Shown here piece after piece: positions 35,828-44,268 of a stretch of 64,000 nucleotides of DNA. Under the pieces are notes generated by a model. The model made no database searches, had not been told where the DNA came from, and saw only the letters and a list, made by a program, of their open reading frames with translations. This DNA comes from Chloroflexota bacterium (GTDB lineage Bacteria; Chloroflexota; UBA6077; CF-72), in the NCBI GenBank assembly GCA_016191465.1, contig JACPOP010000001.1, positions 62,001 through 126,000 on the forward strand, read 5' to 3'. The position numbers and the translations under genes are program-made. Position 1 is the stretch's first letter. The number at the start of each line of letters is the position of its first letter.

Positions 35828-36807
35828 GCGGGGACTCCCGCGACGGCCGGTTCACGCACCGCTGCCTCGGCCGTGCCATTACGGCGCGCCGCCGCACCGC
35901 GGACGAGCGACAGGTACACCTCTTCCAGCGACACCTCGTCCTCGCGCAGCGCCACTACGTCGGCACCCTGGCTGACGGCCGCTCGCACCACTTCGGGGTT
36001 CGTCTTCGCGGGCAGCGAAGTCCTGTAGGCCACGCCACCCTCCACGCTTCGTACATCCAAAGCGCCCTCAACGCGCTCGATCGCCGCCAGTAGCGCCGGA
36101 CTGGTCGTCGTGACGGCAAGGCGCACCCCCCGCTCGACGCCCGCCTTCAGTTGTGTTGGCGTACCTTCGGCAACCTGCCGACCGCTCTGCACGATGCTCA
36201 ATCTGCGGCACAGCCCTTCCGCCTCAGGCAGATTATGGGTACACAGCAGCACGCTCCGCTTGCGGCCCTGGGTCAGGTGCAACAGGTGGTCGCGTACGTT
36301 CCGCGCCGCTTCCGGGTCCAGGGCGGCGGTTGGCTCGTCAAAGAACAGGACCACTGGCTCGTGAAGCAACGTCCGGGCGATTGCCACTCGCTGCTGCATG
36401 CCCTTCGAAAAGGCGCGCATGACCACCCGGCGCCGGTCCCACATGTCGACCAGCCGCAGCACCTCTTCGACGCGAGCATTCCGTGCCTGCCCCCGCAGCC
36501 CGTGGACCTCGGCGAAGAACTCCAGGTACTCCTGGGGCGTGAGGCGCACGTACAGCCCCGGCACTTCCGTCAGGATGCCGATCTTCTCGCGGATCCGGTG
36601 CGCGTCCGACAGAATCGAGTGGCCTGCCACGTAAGCCGTGCCGGCTGTTGGCCGCAACAGACAGCTCAGGATGCGCGTCGTCGTGGTTTTGCCGGCGCCA
36701 TTAGGGCCGAGCAGGCCGTAAATCTCGCCAGGCTCCACCTCGAACGAGAAGCCGTCAACGGCCCGGAACGCGCCGAACTCGCGGACTAATCCGCGCGCGC
36801 TAATCAC
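35824..36807 (-). CDS. ABC-2 type transporter ATP-binding protein
   Basis: A 327-residue ATPase of the DrrA/NatA type. Walker A is GPNGAGKTTTTR (about 34-45), the Q-loop lies in GILTEVPGLY, the signature is FSKGMQQRVAIAR, and Walker B is VVLFFDEPTAALD followed by the H-loop HNLPEAE. A C-terminal domain of about 100 residues follows, as in antibiotic- or lipid-exporter ATPases. It overlaps by 4 nt both with the HAS-barrel gene before it and with the permease gene after it, so all three are translationally coupled. Confidence 0.9.
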   Translation of the reverse strand: MISARGLVREFGAFRAVDGFSFEVEPGEIYGLLGPNGAGKTTTTRILSCLLRPTAGTAYVAGHSILSDAHRIREKIGILTEVPGLYVRLTPQEYLEFFAEVHGLRGQARNARVEEVLRLVDMWDRRRVVMRAFSKGMQQRVAIARTLLHEPVVLFFDEPTAALDPEAARNVRDHLLHLTQGRKRSVLLCTHNLPEAEGLCRRLSIVQSGRQVAEGTPTQLKAGVERGVRLAVTTTSPALLAAIERVEGALDVRSVEGGVAYRTSLPAKTNPEVVRAAVSQGADVVALREDEVSLEEVYLSLVRGAAARRNGTAEAAVREPAVAGVPA

Positions 36808-37451
36808 CGAGCTGCCCCAGTAGGTGCAGCCAACGCCATGCGGCGGAGGAGCGCGCTCAGCCGGGCATAGTCAGCCCGGAGGCATTGAGCCAGCTCACGG
36901 CCGGCCTGGAGCGCGAAGGCGTACGGCTCGCCGCGCTGCTCGCCGGCCAGGCGCACGTTGGCCGCAACGACTTCGTCGGACGGGATATCCGTTGCCGAGA
37001 GCAGGCTCCCCAGGTACGCGAACCCGACCTCGGTAAATGCCCGAGCCTCGTCCGAGGTGGCGATCCGGACGGAGTAGTGCAGCCGTGGCGGCAGCGGCGG
37101 CAGGATCTGCTTCCAGCCCTCGCCCGCATTGTGCCCGACCACCAGGGCGCGAAACGTGGTCCGCAGCACGAACAGCAGGTCCGGGTTCTCCTCGTAGATC
37201 TGGCGGTCTCGCACGCCGTCGCGACCGCGCATGATGGGGCGGGAGGCCGAGTCCAGCCCACCCGTTTCGACGTGCGCCACAACCCCCATCACCTCGCAGC
37301 CGCGATCGTCCGCCACGATCACGAACGTGCCCAGCGGAGGCGGCGATTCCAGGTTGCAGGCCTGCGCCACGACTTCGGTCGTCGTGGCTTCGATGACCTC
37401 GCCAACGGGCGCCGTGGGCATGGGAGAAACGATGGCGGCAGGCGGACTCAT
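36804..37451 (-). CDS. Stand-alone HAS-barrel protein
   Basis: A 215-residue protein whose N-terminal 80 residues look like a HAS barrel, the small beta barrel found at the N-terminus of HerA and F1 ATP synthase (VGEVIEATTTEVVAQACN, PPPLGTFVIVADDRGCEVMG). The remainder is an alpha/beta region with no motif that I know. It overlaps NurA by 4 nt (ATGA) and the ABC ATPase by 4 nt. The barrel suggests it docks to NurA or HerA; this is inference. It has no nuclease or ATPase motif. Confidence 0.65.
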   Translation of the reverse strand: MSPPAAIVSPMPTAPVGEVIEATTTEVVAQACNLESPPPLGTFVIVADDRGCEVMGVVAHVETGGLDSASRPIMRGRDGVRDRQIYEENPDLLFVLRTTFRALVVGHNAGEGWKQILPPLPPRLHYSVRIATSDEARAFTEVGFAYLGSLLSATDIPSDEVVAANVRLAGEQRGEPYAFALQAGRELAQCLRADYARLSALLRRMALAAPTGAAR

Positions 37452-38653
37452 ACGGTGCGGACGTGCTTTCGGTTCAGCTTGGCGGATGCTCGGGCCACGA
37501 TGCCGCGGCGGGCAAGCTCCTGGCGCACCAGGGCATCCAGGAGCGCCCGATCCTCGCCGCGAATGACGGCCCGATCATCGGCTCGCGCGAGGACCGCCGG
37601 GTAGCCCTGGCCCTTCACGCACTGGTCCACCAGGATCGTGTGCAGCGCCTGGACGGCTGCCGAATCGCGTGCCACCCATTCCGGGATTTCCACTCGGGCC
37701 ACTTCCTGCCCGGTTTCCAGCAGAAAGAAGAACACCCGATGTGGTCCAAAGTACGGGTCGTGCACGTTGGAGCGCACCCGGAACAGCGCCGACCGCTCCC
37801 ATTGCTCCAGCGGGTCCGCGAGGAGGTTGGAATCCGTAAGTCCCCGCAAGCAGCACACTTTCTGGCGGTGAGGGCCTACCCCCGCCTCCACCGAGCAGGT
37901 GCTACAGGTGGACGGCTCCACGCCGCATTGCGAGCGGAACAGATTGACCACGTCGATCCCGCGGGATCGACTGGCGTAGGCGGCCAGGATGACGCCGGCG
38001 CTCCTGAGACGGTCCAGGTGCGTGACGTACTGGCCATAGAAGTAGCCCCGGAGGAAGTCCTTGGGCCGCTCCTCCAGCACCGAGAACAGCAGCGTGCCGT
38101 CTACCAGGGCCACAATTGGCACGTCGCCATGCTGGCCGGCCTCGGCCTCGGCGAGGTCCGCCAGGGCCTCGATCTCACGCACGGTGCGCAGCGCGTCGAG
38201 GTGGCGGTCCCGCATGGGCACCTGCCGCTTCGGGTTCGAAGGATCGACGATGAACAGGTCCTTCTCTTCATAGCCGAGGTGCGACTGGCTGCGAAGGTCC
38301 GCATCACGGCCGGGCTGGCCGTACGGAATGCGGGCCCAGCCCAGGTTGACCAGGAAGAAGTCGCCATAGGCGCCGTGGCGGTCTGGATCGACCTCCGAGC
38401 CATCGGTGGCGATAGCGGTGTAGGCCCTGGGCGGGAGGGTCACCGGCATGGATGCATCCAGCGGCCCGGTGGGCACCGCCACCCGCTCGCGAGCCTTCTC
38501 GGCGGTGGCAGCGAGCTCCTCCCAGGCATCGGTGGCGCGTCGCACGATGCCTCGCGCCAGATCGGAGCGCCGGTCGTGCTCGGCGCGGCGCGAGACCAGC
38601 AAACCGCCCATCTGGCGAACCTGGGTGCTCACGCCCAGGGAGTCAATGGGCAT
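37448..38653 (-). CDS. nurA: NurA-domain nuclease
   Basis: A protein of 401 residues from ATG 38653 (414 if the upstream ATG at 38692 is used). It has the NurA fold, an RNase H-like nuclease acting with HerA. TAIATDGSEVDPDRHG carries the first catalytic Asp in the DGS motif, VALVDGTLLF the second, and the late stretch VFFFLLETG...VARVEIPEW matches the C-terminal NurA strands. A cysteine cluster CSTCSVEAGVG...KVCCL in the middle might bind metal. It begins the seven-gene repair run. The neighbouring upstream gene ends 115 bp away, leaving room for a promoter. Confidence 0.82.
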   Translation of the reverse strand: MPIDSLGVSTQVRQMGGLLVSRRAEHDRRSDLARGIVRRATDAWEELAATAEKARERVAVPTGPLDASMPVTLPPRAYTAIATDGSEVDPDRHGAYGDFFLVNLGWARIPYGQPGRDADLRSQSHLGYEEKDLFIVDPSNPKRQVPMRDRHLDALRTVREIEALADLAEAEAGQHGDVPIVALVDGTLLFSVLEERPKDFLRGYFYGQYVTHLDRLRSAGVILAAYASRSRGIDVVNLFRSQCGVEPSTCSTCSVEAGVGPHRQKVCCLRGLTDSNLLADPLEQWERSALFRVRSNVHDPYFGPHRVFFFLLETGQEVARVEIPEWVARDSAAVQALHTILVDQCVKGQGYPAVLARADDRAVIRGEDRALLDALVRQELARRGIVARASAKLNRKHVRTV

Positions 38654-38767
38654 GGGTGCTCGCCGGGGGCCTTGTTTTAGCCCGTGAGACATCGTCAGGA
38701 CGTGCCGGCACCGCGGCGAAAACCGGCCGGATGGGTGCGCAGGTGCTGAACACGGTTCCGTCCCCCG

Positions 38768-39466
38768 TCACCGCAGCGGATCGTCGACGGACACCCGCGG
38801 CGCCTCGTCCATCACCCGCCAGCCCTGGAGGCTGCCCACGGACACCAGGTGGCGCACGTCGGCGTACTCTTCCAGTTGCAACCCCTCGGCTGCTGTCCAG
38901 GTGAGCCGCGAGATCTGGCAGTTCTCCAGGCGCCCTTCCTTCAGCCACAGCGCTTCGACAGGTCGGCCCATGGCCAGGCTGAGCACGCACTGCGCGGTTG
39001 CGCCATGGGTGACAACGGAAACTACCTGACCGACGTGTCGCGGCATCATCTCGTCGAAGAACGCCTGGCAGCGTGCCCGGACCTCGGCGAGGCTCTCGCC
39101 CTCGGGCAAACGCACCGTCCAGGGACGGTCCCGCCAGGCGGCGACCTGCTCCGGACACACGCTCGTCAGGTCCGCGCCTAGCATCCCCGTCCAGGCCCCG
39201 CAATCGATCTCGCGAAGCCGGGCATCCTCGGTCACCGGGAGATGGTGACGTTCGGCGATGATCGCAGCAGTCTGACGCGCTCGCCCCAGGTCGCTACTGA
39301 ACACGGCCGCCAGGGGCACGTCACTCAGTGCTTCGGCGAGCACGTGCGCCTGTTGGCGGCCGCGCTCGGTCAGTGGCGAGTCCGACTGGCCCTGCCAGCG
39401 CCCCTCGACGTTCCAGGCGGTTTCGCCGTGGCGCGAGAGCAGCACCCGAACAGGTGTTCCAGTCAT
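38768..39466 (-). CDS. Histidine phosphatase family protein (phosphoglycerate mutase-like)
   Basis: A 232-residue enzyme of the branch 1 histidine phosphatase superfamily. The phosphohistidine motif is LSRHGETAWN (His about 13), the second Arg is in SSDLGRARQTA, Glu-Ile-Asp follows in LREIDCGAWTG, and the second catalytic His is in VVTHGATAQC (about 154). Relatives include alpha-ribazole phosphatase CobC, phosphoglycerate mutases and broad phosphatases; sequence alone does not decide. TATACT lies 7 nt before the ATG. Confidence 0.87.
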   Translation of the reverse strand: MTGTPVRVLLSRHGETAWNVEGRWQGQSDSPLTERGRQQAHVLAEALSDVPLAAVFSSDLGRARQTAAIIAERHHLPVTEDARLREIDCGAWTGMLGADLTSVCPEQVAAWRDRPWTVRLPEGESLAEVRARCQAFFDEMMPRHVGQVVSVVTHGATAQCVLSLAMGRPVEALWLKEGRLENCQISRLTWTAAEGLQLEEYADVRHLVSVGSLQGWRVMDEAPRVSVDDPLR

Positions 39467-39473
39467 GAGAGCG

Positions 39474-39479
39474 AGTATA
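39474..39479 (-). promoter_or_regulatory. -10 element of the histidine phosphatase gene
   Basis: TATACT on the minus strand, 7 nt before ATG 39466, with no ribosome binding site between. A leaderless transcript is likely. Confidence 0.45.
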
Positions 39480-39603
39480 CGTCCGGCTTCGGCGCGTGCC
39501 GGCAGGCATCGGCCCTTCGTGCTACCACTTTAGCGCGGCTCCAGGCGCATCGGACTTCCGAGACCGGGCGGGCCGTTCGCTGCCACGATATCGCGCGTGG
39601 CGC

Positions 39604-41484
39604 TCAGTACAGGATGCGCTCGTCTCCCACGCGGCGGGTGATCTTGTGCTCGTCGGTGTAGGACACCAGCGCCAGGACGAACTTGCGTGATGCGCCAAGC
39701 AGGTCGCGGATCTGGGCCACGGTCATCGGACCGGACTCCATGCCATGCCGGATGGTGCTGATCAGCCCCTCAAGGGTGCCGCGGTCGTACACCAGCCCTG
39801 GCGCCACCTCGACAAGGTCCCCGCGGGCGACGAGTGCCTCGGTCAGCTCGGGCGAGATGCGGAGGAGCGACTCCCACTCGGCGCGGTCGGGGGCTGCCAC
39901 GCCCCCCTCGCGGAGGAGCGCCACCACGTGGGCAGCCGCTTGCTCCTGCTCCGGGCTCAGCCGGACCTGGTGTACCGCCAGCCGCACGAACGGACCGTCC
40001 TCGGCGAACCGTCCTTCGGCCTTCCACCGCTCCAGCGCTCGCGCGAACAGCCGGCTCTCTGCACCGAGCCGGGTCCGAAGCTCCTCTTTCGGCAATCCCC
40101 GACGGAGCGGATAGGCGCGGTGGTGCTCAGCCAGCAGGCGCTCAGCCCGTTCACCAAGGGCCGTCCAACCCTCCTCTGACATCACCAGCGCCTTCGCATC
40201 CAGCCGGCCGCCGCCGACCACCACGGCGGAGCCGTCGCTCACCAGGTGCTCCACGGCCGCTCGAACGTCGGCCGGGGCGAGCCCCGAACGGCGCGTCAGG
40301 TCGTCCAGGTCGGCGGGGTCGCGCGCTGCCAGTTGCTGGAGGATCACCTCTTCGGGCGAGCCCTGGGCCAGCACCGCGAGGCGATCAAGGACAGATGCCT
40401 GGTTGCGTCGATGGCGGCGGGCGTGCGGCTCCGCCACGGTGCCGCCGCCGACGGTCATCGAGGGCGAGGGCAGGCGCACGATGAACAGATCCCCCCGTGC
40501 GATCGCTACCTCGTCCTGCAGCTTGACCTGCACCCACGCCTCCTCGCCCGGCTGAAGCTCGTCGCGGTCCAGCAGCAGCACGCGCGCCGGCGACTCTGCC
40601 GCGCCCGTGTGGAACGTGACGGCAGCACGATGCCGCATGGCAGGAGCGCCCGGCACCAGGCGCAGACGGGCGTCCAATGCCGCGGTGGGACGCAGGGCGC
40701 CGGGCGACGAGAGCACCTGCCCGCGCCGCAGATCGTCGACGGCCACGCCGCCGAGGTTCACGGCAACGCGGGTCCCGGCGCCCACGTCTTCCAGCTTCCG
40801 TTTATGGCTCTGCAGGCCCCGAACGCGCGTCTTCAATCCGCCAGGCTGAACTTCCAGCTCCTGGCCGAGCCGTAGGGACCCATCCAGCAGCGTGCCAGTG
40901 ACCACCGTTCCAAAGCCGGAGACGGTAAACACGCGATCCACCGGCAGGCGCGGGCGGTTTGATGCGGCGCGTGTCCGGTCACGCGAGAGCAGGTCCTGGA
41001 TCACCGCGAGCAGGTCGTTCTGCCCTGCACCCGTCGTCGCGGACACGGAAACGACGGGCGCCCCTCGCAAGCTGGTGTTGGCCAGGTGCTCTTCCACGTC
41101 TACCTGGACAAGCTCCAGCCAATCGGGCTCCACCAGGTCGCGCTTGGTGAGCGCCACGACGCCGTTCCGAACCCCGAGCAGGTCCAGGATGGCGAGGTGC
41201 TCGCGGGTCTGGGGCATGATCCCTTCGTCGGCCGCCACCACCAGCAGCGCGATGTCGATGCCGCCCACTCCGGCCAGCATGTTGTGGATGAAGCGCTCGT
41301 GGCCCGGAACGTCAACGATCGATACTTCCACCCCGTTCGGCAGCTTGAGCCAGGCGAAGCCGAGGTCGATGGTCATCCCGCGCTCCTTCTCCTCCTGGAG
41401 ACGGTCTGGGTCGATCCCGGTGAGAGCGCGGATCAGGGTCGACTTGCCGTGGTCGACGTGGCCCGCGGTGCCGATGACGCGCAC
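39604..41484 (-). CDS. selB: Selenocysteine-specific translation elongation factor SelB
   Basis: A 626-residue GTPase that carries selenocysteyl-tRNA to UGA codons marked by a SECIS element. The G domain has GTAGHVDHGKST (5-16), ERGMTIDLG, DVPGHERF (about 58-65) and TKRD. Domains II and III follow, and the C-terminal winged helices (about 380-626) should bind the SECIS RNA (SEEGWTALGERAERLL, LLGASRKFVLALVSYTDEHK). Start ATG 41484 lies 3 nt after the selA stop. No selD, no selC tRNA and no in-frame-UGA selenoprotein gene was recognised in this window. Confidence 0.93.
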   Translation of the reverse strand: MRVIGTAGHVDHGKSTLIRALTGIDPDRLQEEKERGMTIDLGFAWLKLPNGVEVSIVDVPGHERFIHNMLAGVGGIDIALLVVAADEGIMPQTREHLAILDLLGVRNGVVALTKRDLVEPDWLELVQVDVEEHLANTSLRGAPVVSVSATTGAGQNDLLAVIQDLLSRDRTRAASNRPRLPVDRVFTVSGFGTVVTGTLLDGSLRLGQELEVQPGGLKTRVRGLQSHKRKLEDVGAGTRVAVNLGGVAVDDLRRGQVLSSPGALRPTAALDARLRLVPGAPAMRHRAAVTFHTGAAESPARVLLLDRDELQPGEEAWVQVKLQDEVAIARGDLFIVRLPSPSMTVGGGTVAEPHARRHRRNQASVLDRLAVLAQGSPEEVILQQLAARDPADLDDLTRRSGLAPADVRAAVEHLVSDGSAVVVGGGRLDAKALVMSEEGWTALGERAERLLAEHHRAYPLRRGLPKEELRTRLGAESRLFARALERWKAEGRFAEDGPFVRLAVHQVRLSPEQEQAAAHVVALLREGGVAAPDRAEWESLLRISPELTEALVARGDLVEVAPGLVYDRGTLEGLISTIRHGMESGPMTVAQIRDLLGASRKFVLALVSYTDEHKITRRVGDERILY

Positions 41485-41487
41485 GCG

Positions 41488-42846
41488 CTACCGCTGCTCG
41501 GCCAACGCGCTCGTCAGGGCGGCGGCGAGCGTGGCGTCCTGCTCCGGCAGCACCGAGCGTAGGTCGAGAAGGAGCCGGTCCTGTTCGATTCGACCGACCA
41601 CGGGCGTGGCGCCGGCGCGGAGTCGACGGGCGAGGGCATCGGGACTGTTGGGGCTTAGCGCAATCGCCACGCTGGGTTGGTCCTGGCCGGGAAGCGAGCC
41701 CCCCCCAACAGTCGAGCAGGTTTCCTGGACGGTGGCGCCCACCACCTTGCCGGCAAGCCCGCGCGCGCGGGCGTCGAGGGTGGAGGCGGAGGCCGAGATC
41801 ATCCGCCACACCGGCACCTCGCGTTCCGCCTCCCCGCGAACGTAGTGGAGCAACGTGGCCGCGAGCGCGGCAAACGTCATCTTGTCCGGCCGGATGGCGC
41901 GCGTAAGTGGGTGCTTGCGCAGCCGCGCGATCAGCTCAGAGCGTCCCAGCAGGATCCCAGCTTGGGGGCCTCCGAGCAGCTTGTCGCCGGAGAAGCAGAC
42001 CAGCGCCGCGCCCGCGGCGAGGCTCTCCTGGACCATCGGCTCGCGCGCCAGGCCGTACCGCGATGTATCGAGCAGCGTGCCGGAGCCGAGGTCGTCCAAC
42101 ACTGGAAGGTGATGGCGTGCGGCCGCCTGGACCAGCTCGGCAAGGGCGGGCGTGTGGGTGAATCCCACCTGGGCAAAATTTGACGCATGGACACGCATGA
42201 AGAGCGCGGTGTTCTCGCTCACCGCGGCGTCGAAATCGGCCGCATAGGTGCGGTTGGTGGTCCCAACCTCCACCAGGCGGGCGCCGGATTGGCGCATGAC
42301 GTCGGGGATGCGGAACCCCCCGCCGATCTCGATGAGCTGGCCGCGGGAGATGACGGCCTCCCGCCCCTGAGCCAGCGCCGAGAGGGCGAGCACGAGCGCG
42401 GCGGCGTTGTTGTTCACCACCAGCGCATCCTCGGCCCCGGTGAGCCGACGCAGCAGGTCCGTCACCAGGGCGTGCCGGGAGCCGCGTTCGCCGGCATCGA
42501 GGTCGTACTCGAGGTTGCTGTACCCACTCGCCGCGTCGGCCACGGCCCGGAGCGCGGCGGCGCTCAACGGCGCCCGGCCCAGGTTGGTATGGATCACCAC
42601 GCCGGTGGCGTTGATGACGCCGCGAAGGGGAGGACGCTGCGCCTGGAGCAAACGGTGCTCCACGTCCGCCGCGGGATCGATGTGGCCGTTCTGGTGTCCG
42701 GCCAGGATCGCCACTCGCGCCTCGGCCACGGCCGCCCGTGCCGCCTCGACCACAAGCTTGCGGGGGTGGGATGCAAGCAGCGAGCGCACGCGCCCATCGC
42801 GCAGGACGCTGTCGACGCTGGGCAGGTCGCGAGGTGACAGCGGCAT
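41488..42846 (-). CDS. selA: L-seryl-tRNA(Sec) selenium transferase SelA
   Basis: A 452-residue PLP enzyme that converts seryl-tRNA(Sec) to selenocysteyl-tRNA(Sec). The PLP lysine is in VCFSGDKLLGGPQAG (about residue 287). Other family blocks are RPPLRGVINATGVVIHTNLG, ALVVNNNAAALVL and DDLGSGTLLD. Length is typical. It is the first gene of the selAB operon. TAGAAT lies 10 nt before the ATG, suggesting a leaderless mRNA. Confidence 0.94.
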   Translation of the reverse strand: MPLSPRDLPSVDSVLRDGRVRSLLASHPRKLVVEAARAAVAEARVAILAGHQNGHIDPAADVEHRLLQAQRPPLRGVINATGVVIHTNLGRAPLSAAALRAVADAASGYSNLEYDLDAGERGSRHALVTDLLRRLTGAEDALVVNNNAAALVLALSALAQGREAVISRGQLIEIGGGFRIPDVMRQSGARLVEVGTTNRTYAADFDAAVSENTALFMRVHASNFAQVGFTHTPALAELVQAAARHHLPVLDDLGSGTLLDTSRYGLAREPMVQESLAAGAALVCFSGDKLLGGPQAGILLGRSELIARLRKHPLTRAIRPDKMTFAALAATLLHYVRGEAEREVPVWRMISASASTLDARARGLAGKVVGATVQETCSTVGGGSLPGQDQPSVAIALSPNSPDALARRLRAGATPVVGRIEQDRLLLDLRSVLPEQDATLAAALTSALAEQR

Positions 42847-42856
42847 CTGGAAGGCG

Positions 42857-42862
42857 ATTCTA
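42857..42862 (-). promoter_or_regulatory. -10 element of selAB
   Basis: TAGAAT on the minus strand, 10 nt before the selA ATG. No good -35 is apparent. Confidence 0.4.
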
Positions 42863-42940
42863 GGCGCGTGGGTCGTAGTGCCGTTGCCGCAACGAGCGCG
42901 ACCAGGGGTCGATCACGTTTAGGCTGCGGACCGCGAAGGC

Positions 42941-43204
42941 GTGGCACTCAGGGATGACACGCGTCAGCTATCTCATGGTCGTTTTGTGGGCGTGGTCATC
43001 ACCGTCGCCTACCCATACGCGTTCCCGCTGGTCGTTTCGTTTCTCATCCTGCTCTCCGCGGCGTTCCCTCCAGGCAAGCGGCCCGGTACGTGGAAGCGGA
43101 CCGTCCCCATGGTGCTTGTGGTCGTCGGGGTGCTGTTGGCGGCAACCGTTCTGTTGCCGCCAATCGTCCGACCCTGGTTCACGCCCTTCCTTCCGTCGCG
43201 CTAA
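42941..43204 (+). CDS. Small membrane protein with two predicted helices
   Basis: An 87-residue protein read from GTG 42941. It contains two hydrophobic stretches, about residues 16-42 (GVVITVAYPYAFPLVVSFL and on) and 55-77 (VPMVLVVVGVLLAATVLLPP), joined by a basic loop PGKRPGTWKRT. No family is recognised. There is no strong ribosome site, so the start is uncertain. The hydrophobic pattern makes it more credible than the overlapping frames. Confidence 0.4.
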   Translation: MALRDDTRQLSHGRFVGVVITVAYPYAFPLVVSFLILLSAAFPPGKRPGTWKRTVPMVLVVVGVLLAATVLLPPIVRPWFTPFLPSR

Positions 43205-43405
43205 CGAGCCACCAGACAGCCTGAACCATCACGGGGATGGGTGGCACCGTACGTCGGAAGGGACGGAGTAGGCAGTGGCGGCCATGGGTCTCGGCGGTAG
43301 GGCTAGCCACCACCTTGATCGCTGCGGGGGCACGAGGCCCTGTGGCTGGTGGGTTCGGCCAAGGCACGCCGCGACACTGCGCGGTGATCGGTGCCCCCGA
43401 CGGCA

Positions 43406-44080
43406 CTACGAGTGCCGCTTCCGGCGGCTGGGTACCGCATCGCTGCCGTCCTCCCACCCAGGCGGGCGATGAAAGTCGCCGATGGAATCAGTTAAAGAAA
43501 CCGGGAACAGGCTGCGCGCATAGGCCCATGCGCGGATTTCACGGATGCCTGTACACGCCTTGCGGAGTTGGAAGCTCGGGTTGTCATGAGGACACAGAAC
43601 GATGACCGACAACTTCAATTCGTCACGAACCATCCGGATCGGCTCTGCGAGGTCGGAATCGTTCGAGATGACTACCGCGGTCTCATAGTCGCCGCGGAAT
43701 CCATCCAGGAGCAGGTTCGCCGCCAGGTTGACATCTGAGCCCTTCTCTTCGGTCTTTATCACTCGCACAAACCGTGGCTGGCCTTGGGGCGGATCCGTGC
43801 GGAACGCATCGACCTCATGCGACAGGAACGTACCAAGGTGGATGGACAGACCCGGCACGGTCCGGAGCGCTCGGAGATACACCTCCTGGCGCTGCCGTTG
43901 GCCCGACTGCCCTGGACGCGGTTCAACGAGTGCAGTGAAGTAGCGGATCCGGAAGATGTCATTCTTCGGGAGGACTCCCTCCACCAAAGCCCGCGGATTC
44001 AGCCACCGATAGCGCGTCTTACGTACGGCGTAGTACAGGTTGAAACCGTCAACCTAGACATTCGTTCGCCGGCCTGGCAT
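43406..44080 (-). pseudogene. NYN-domain (PIN-like) RNase gene with an in-frame amber codon near the start
   Basis: From ATG 44080 the frame reads MPGRRTNV, then TAG (44054-44056), then VDGFNLYYAVRKTRYRWLNP and onward without a stop to 43406. NYN proteins begin with a strand of the type NVYVDGFNLYYG, so the TAG replaces the expected Tyr codon (TAC or TAT), a single-base change. The rest is intact: IRYFTALVEP, EEKGSDVNLAANLLLDGF with the acidic Asp, and AVVISNDSDLAEPI with the second acidic motif. A TTG at 43987 could start a shorter protein, but that would lose the first catalytic Asp. Either a recent pseudogene, a suppressed stop or a sequence error. Confidence 0.75.
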
Positions 44081-44104
44081 GAGCGTCTATTCACAGAAAT
44101 GCAA

Positions 44105-44124
44105 AGGCCGCCTTGCGGCGGCCT
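44105..44124 (-). terminator. Hairpin between the DUF72 and NYN genes
   Basis: AGGCCGCC and GGCGGCCT form an 8-bp perfect stem with a TTGC loop. On the minus strand the stem is followed by TTTGCATTTCTG, a weak T tract. It would fit a terminator for the DUF72 gene upstream on that strand. Confidence 0.5.
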
Positions 44125-44268
44125 CGCGCCCCTTCACCGAAGTTCCGGGGGGTGTACGCCGCCATGATATCCAACTTCCGTTGCAACTGCCACCCTTTGA
44201 CTGTGCTGTGGACTGACCCGTGATGGTTTCAATGTAACCTGGGCACCTGAATGTTGAAGCCCGGTGCG

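Noticed and set aside
42847-42940. selC tRNA upstream of selA
   Set aside because: The sequence does not fold into an acceptor stem with a TCA anticodon or a T-arm GGTTCGA.
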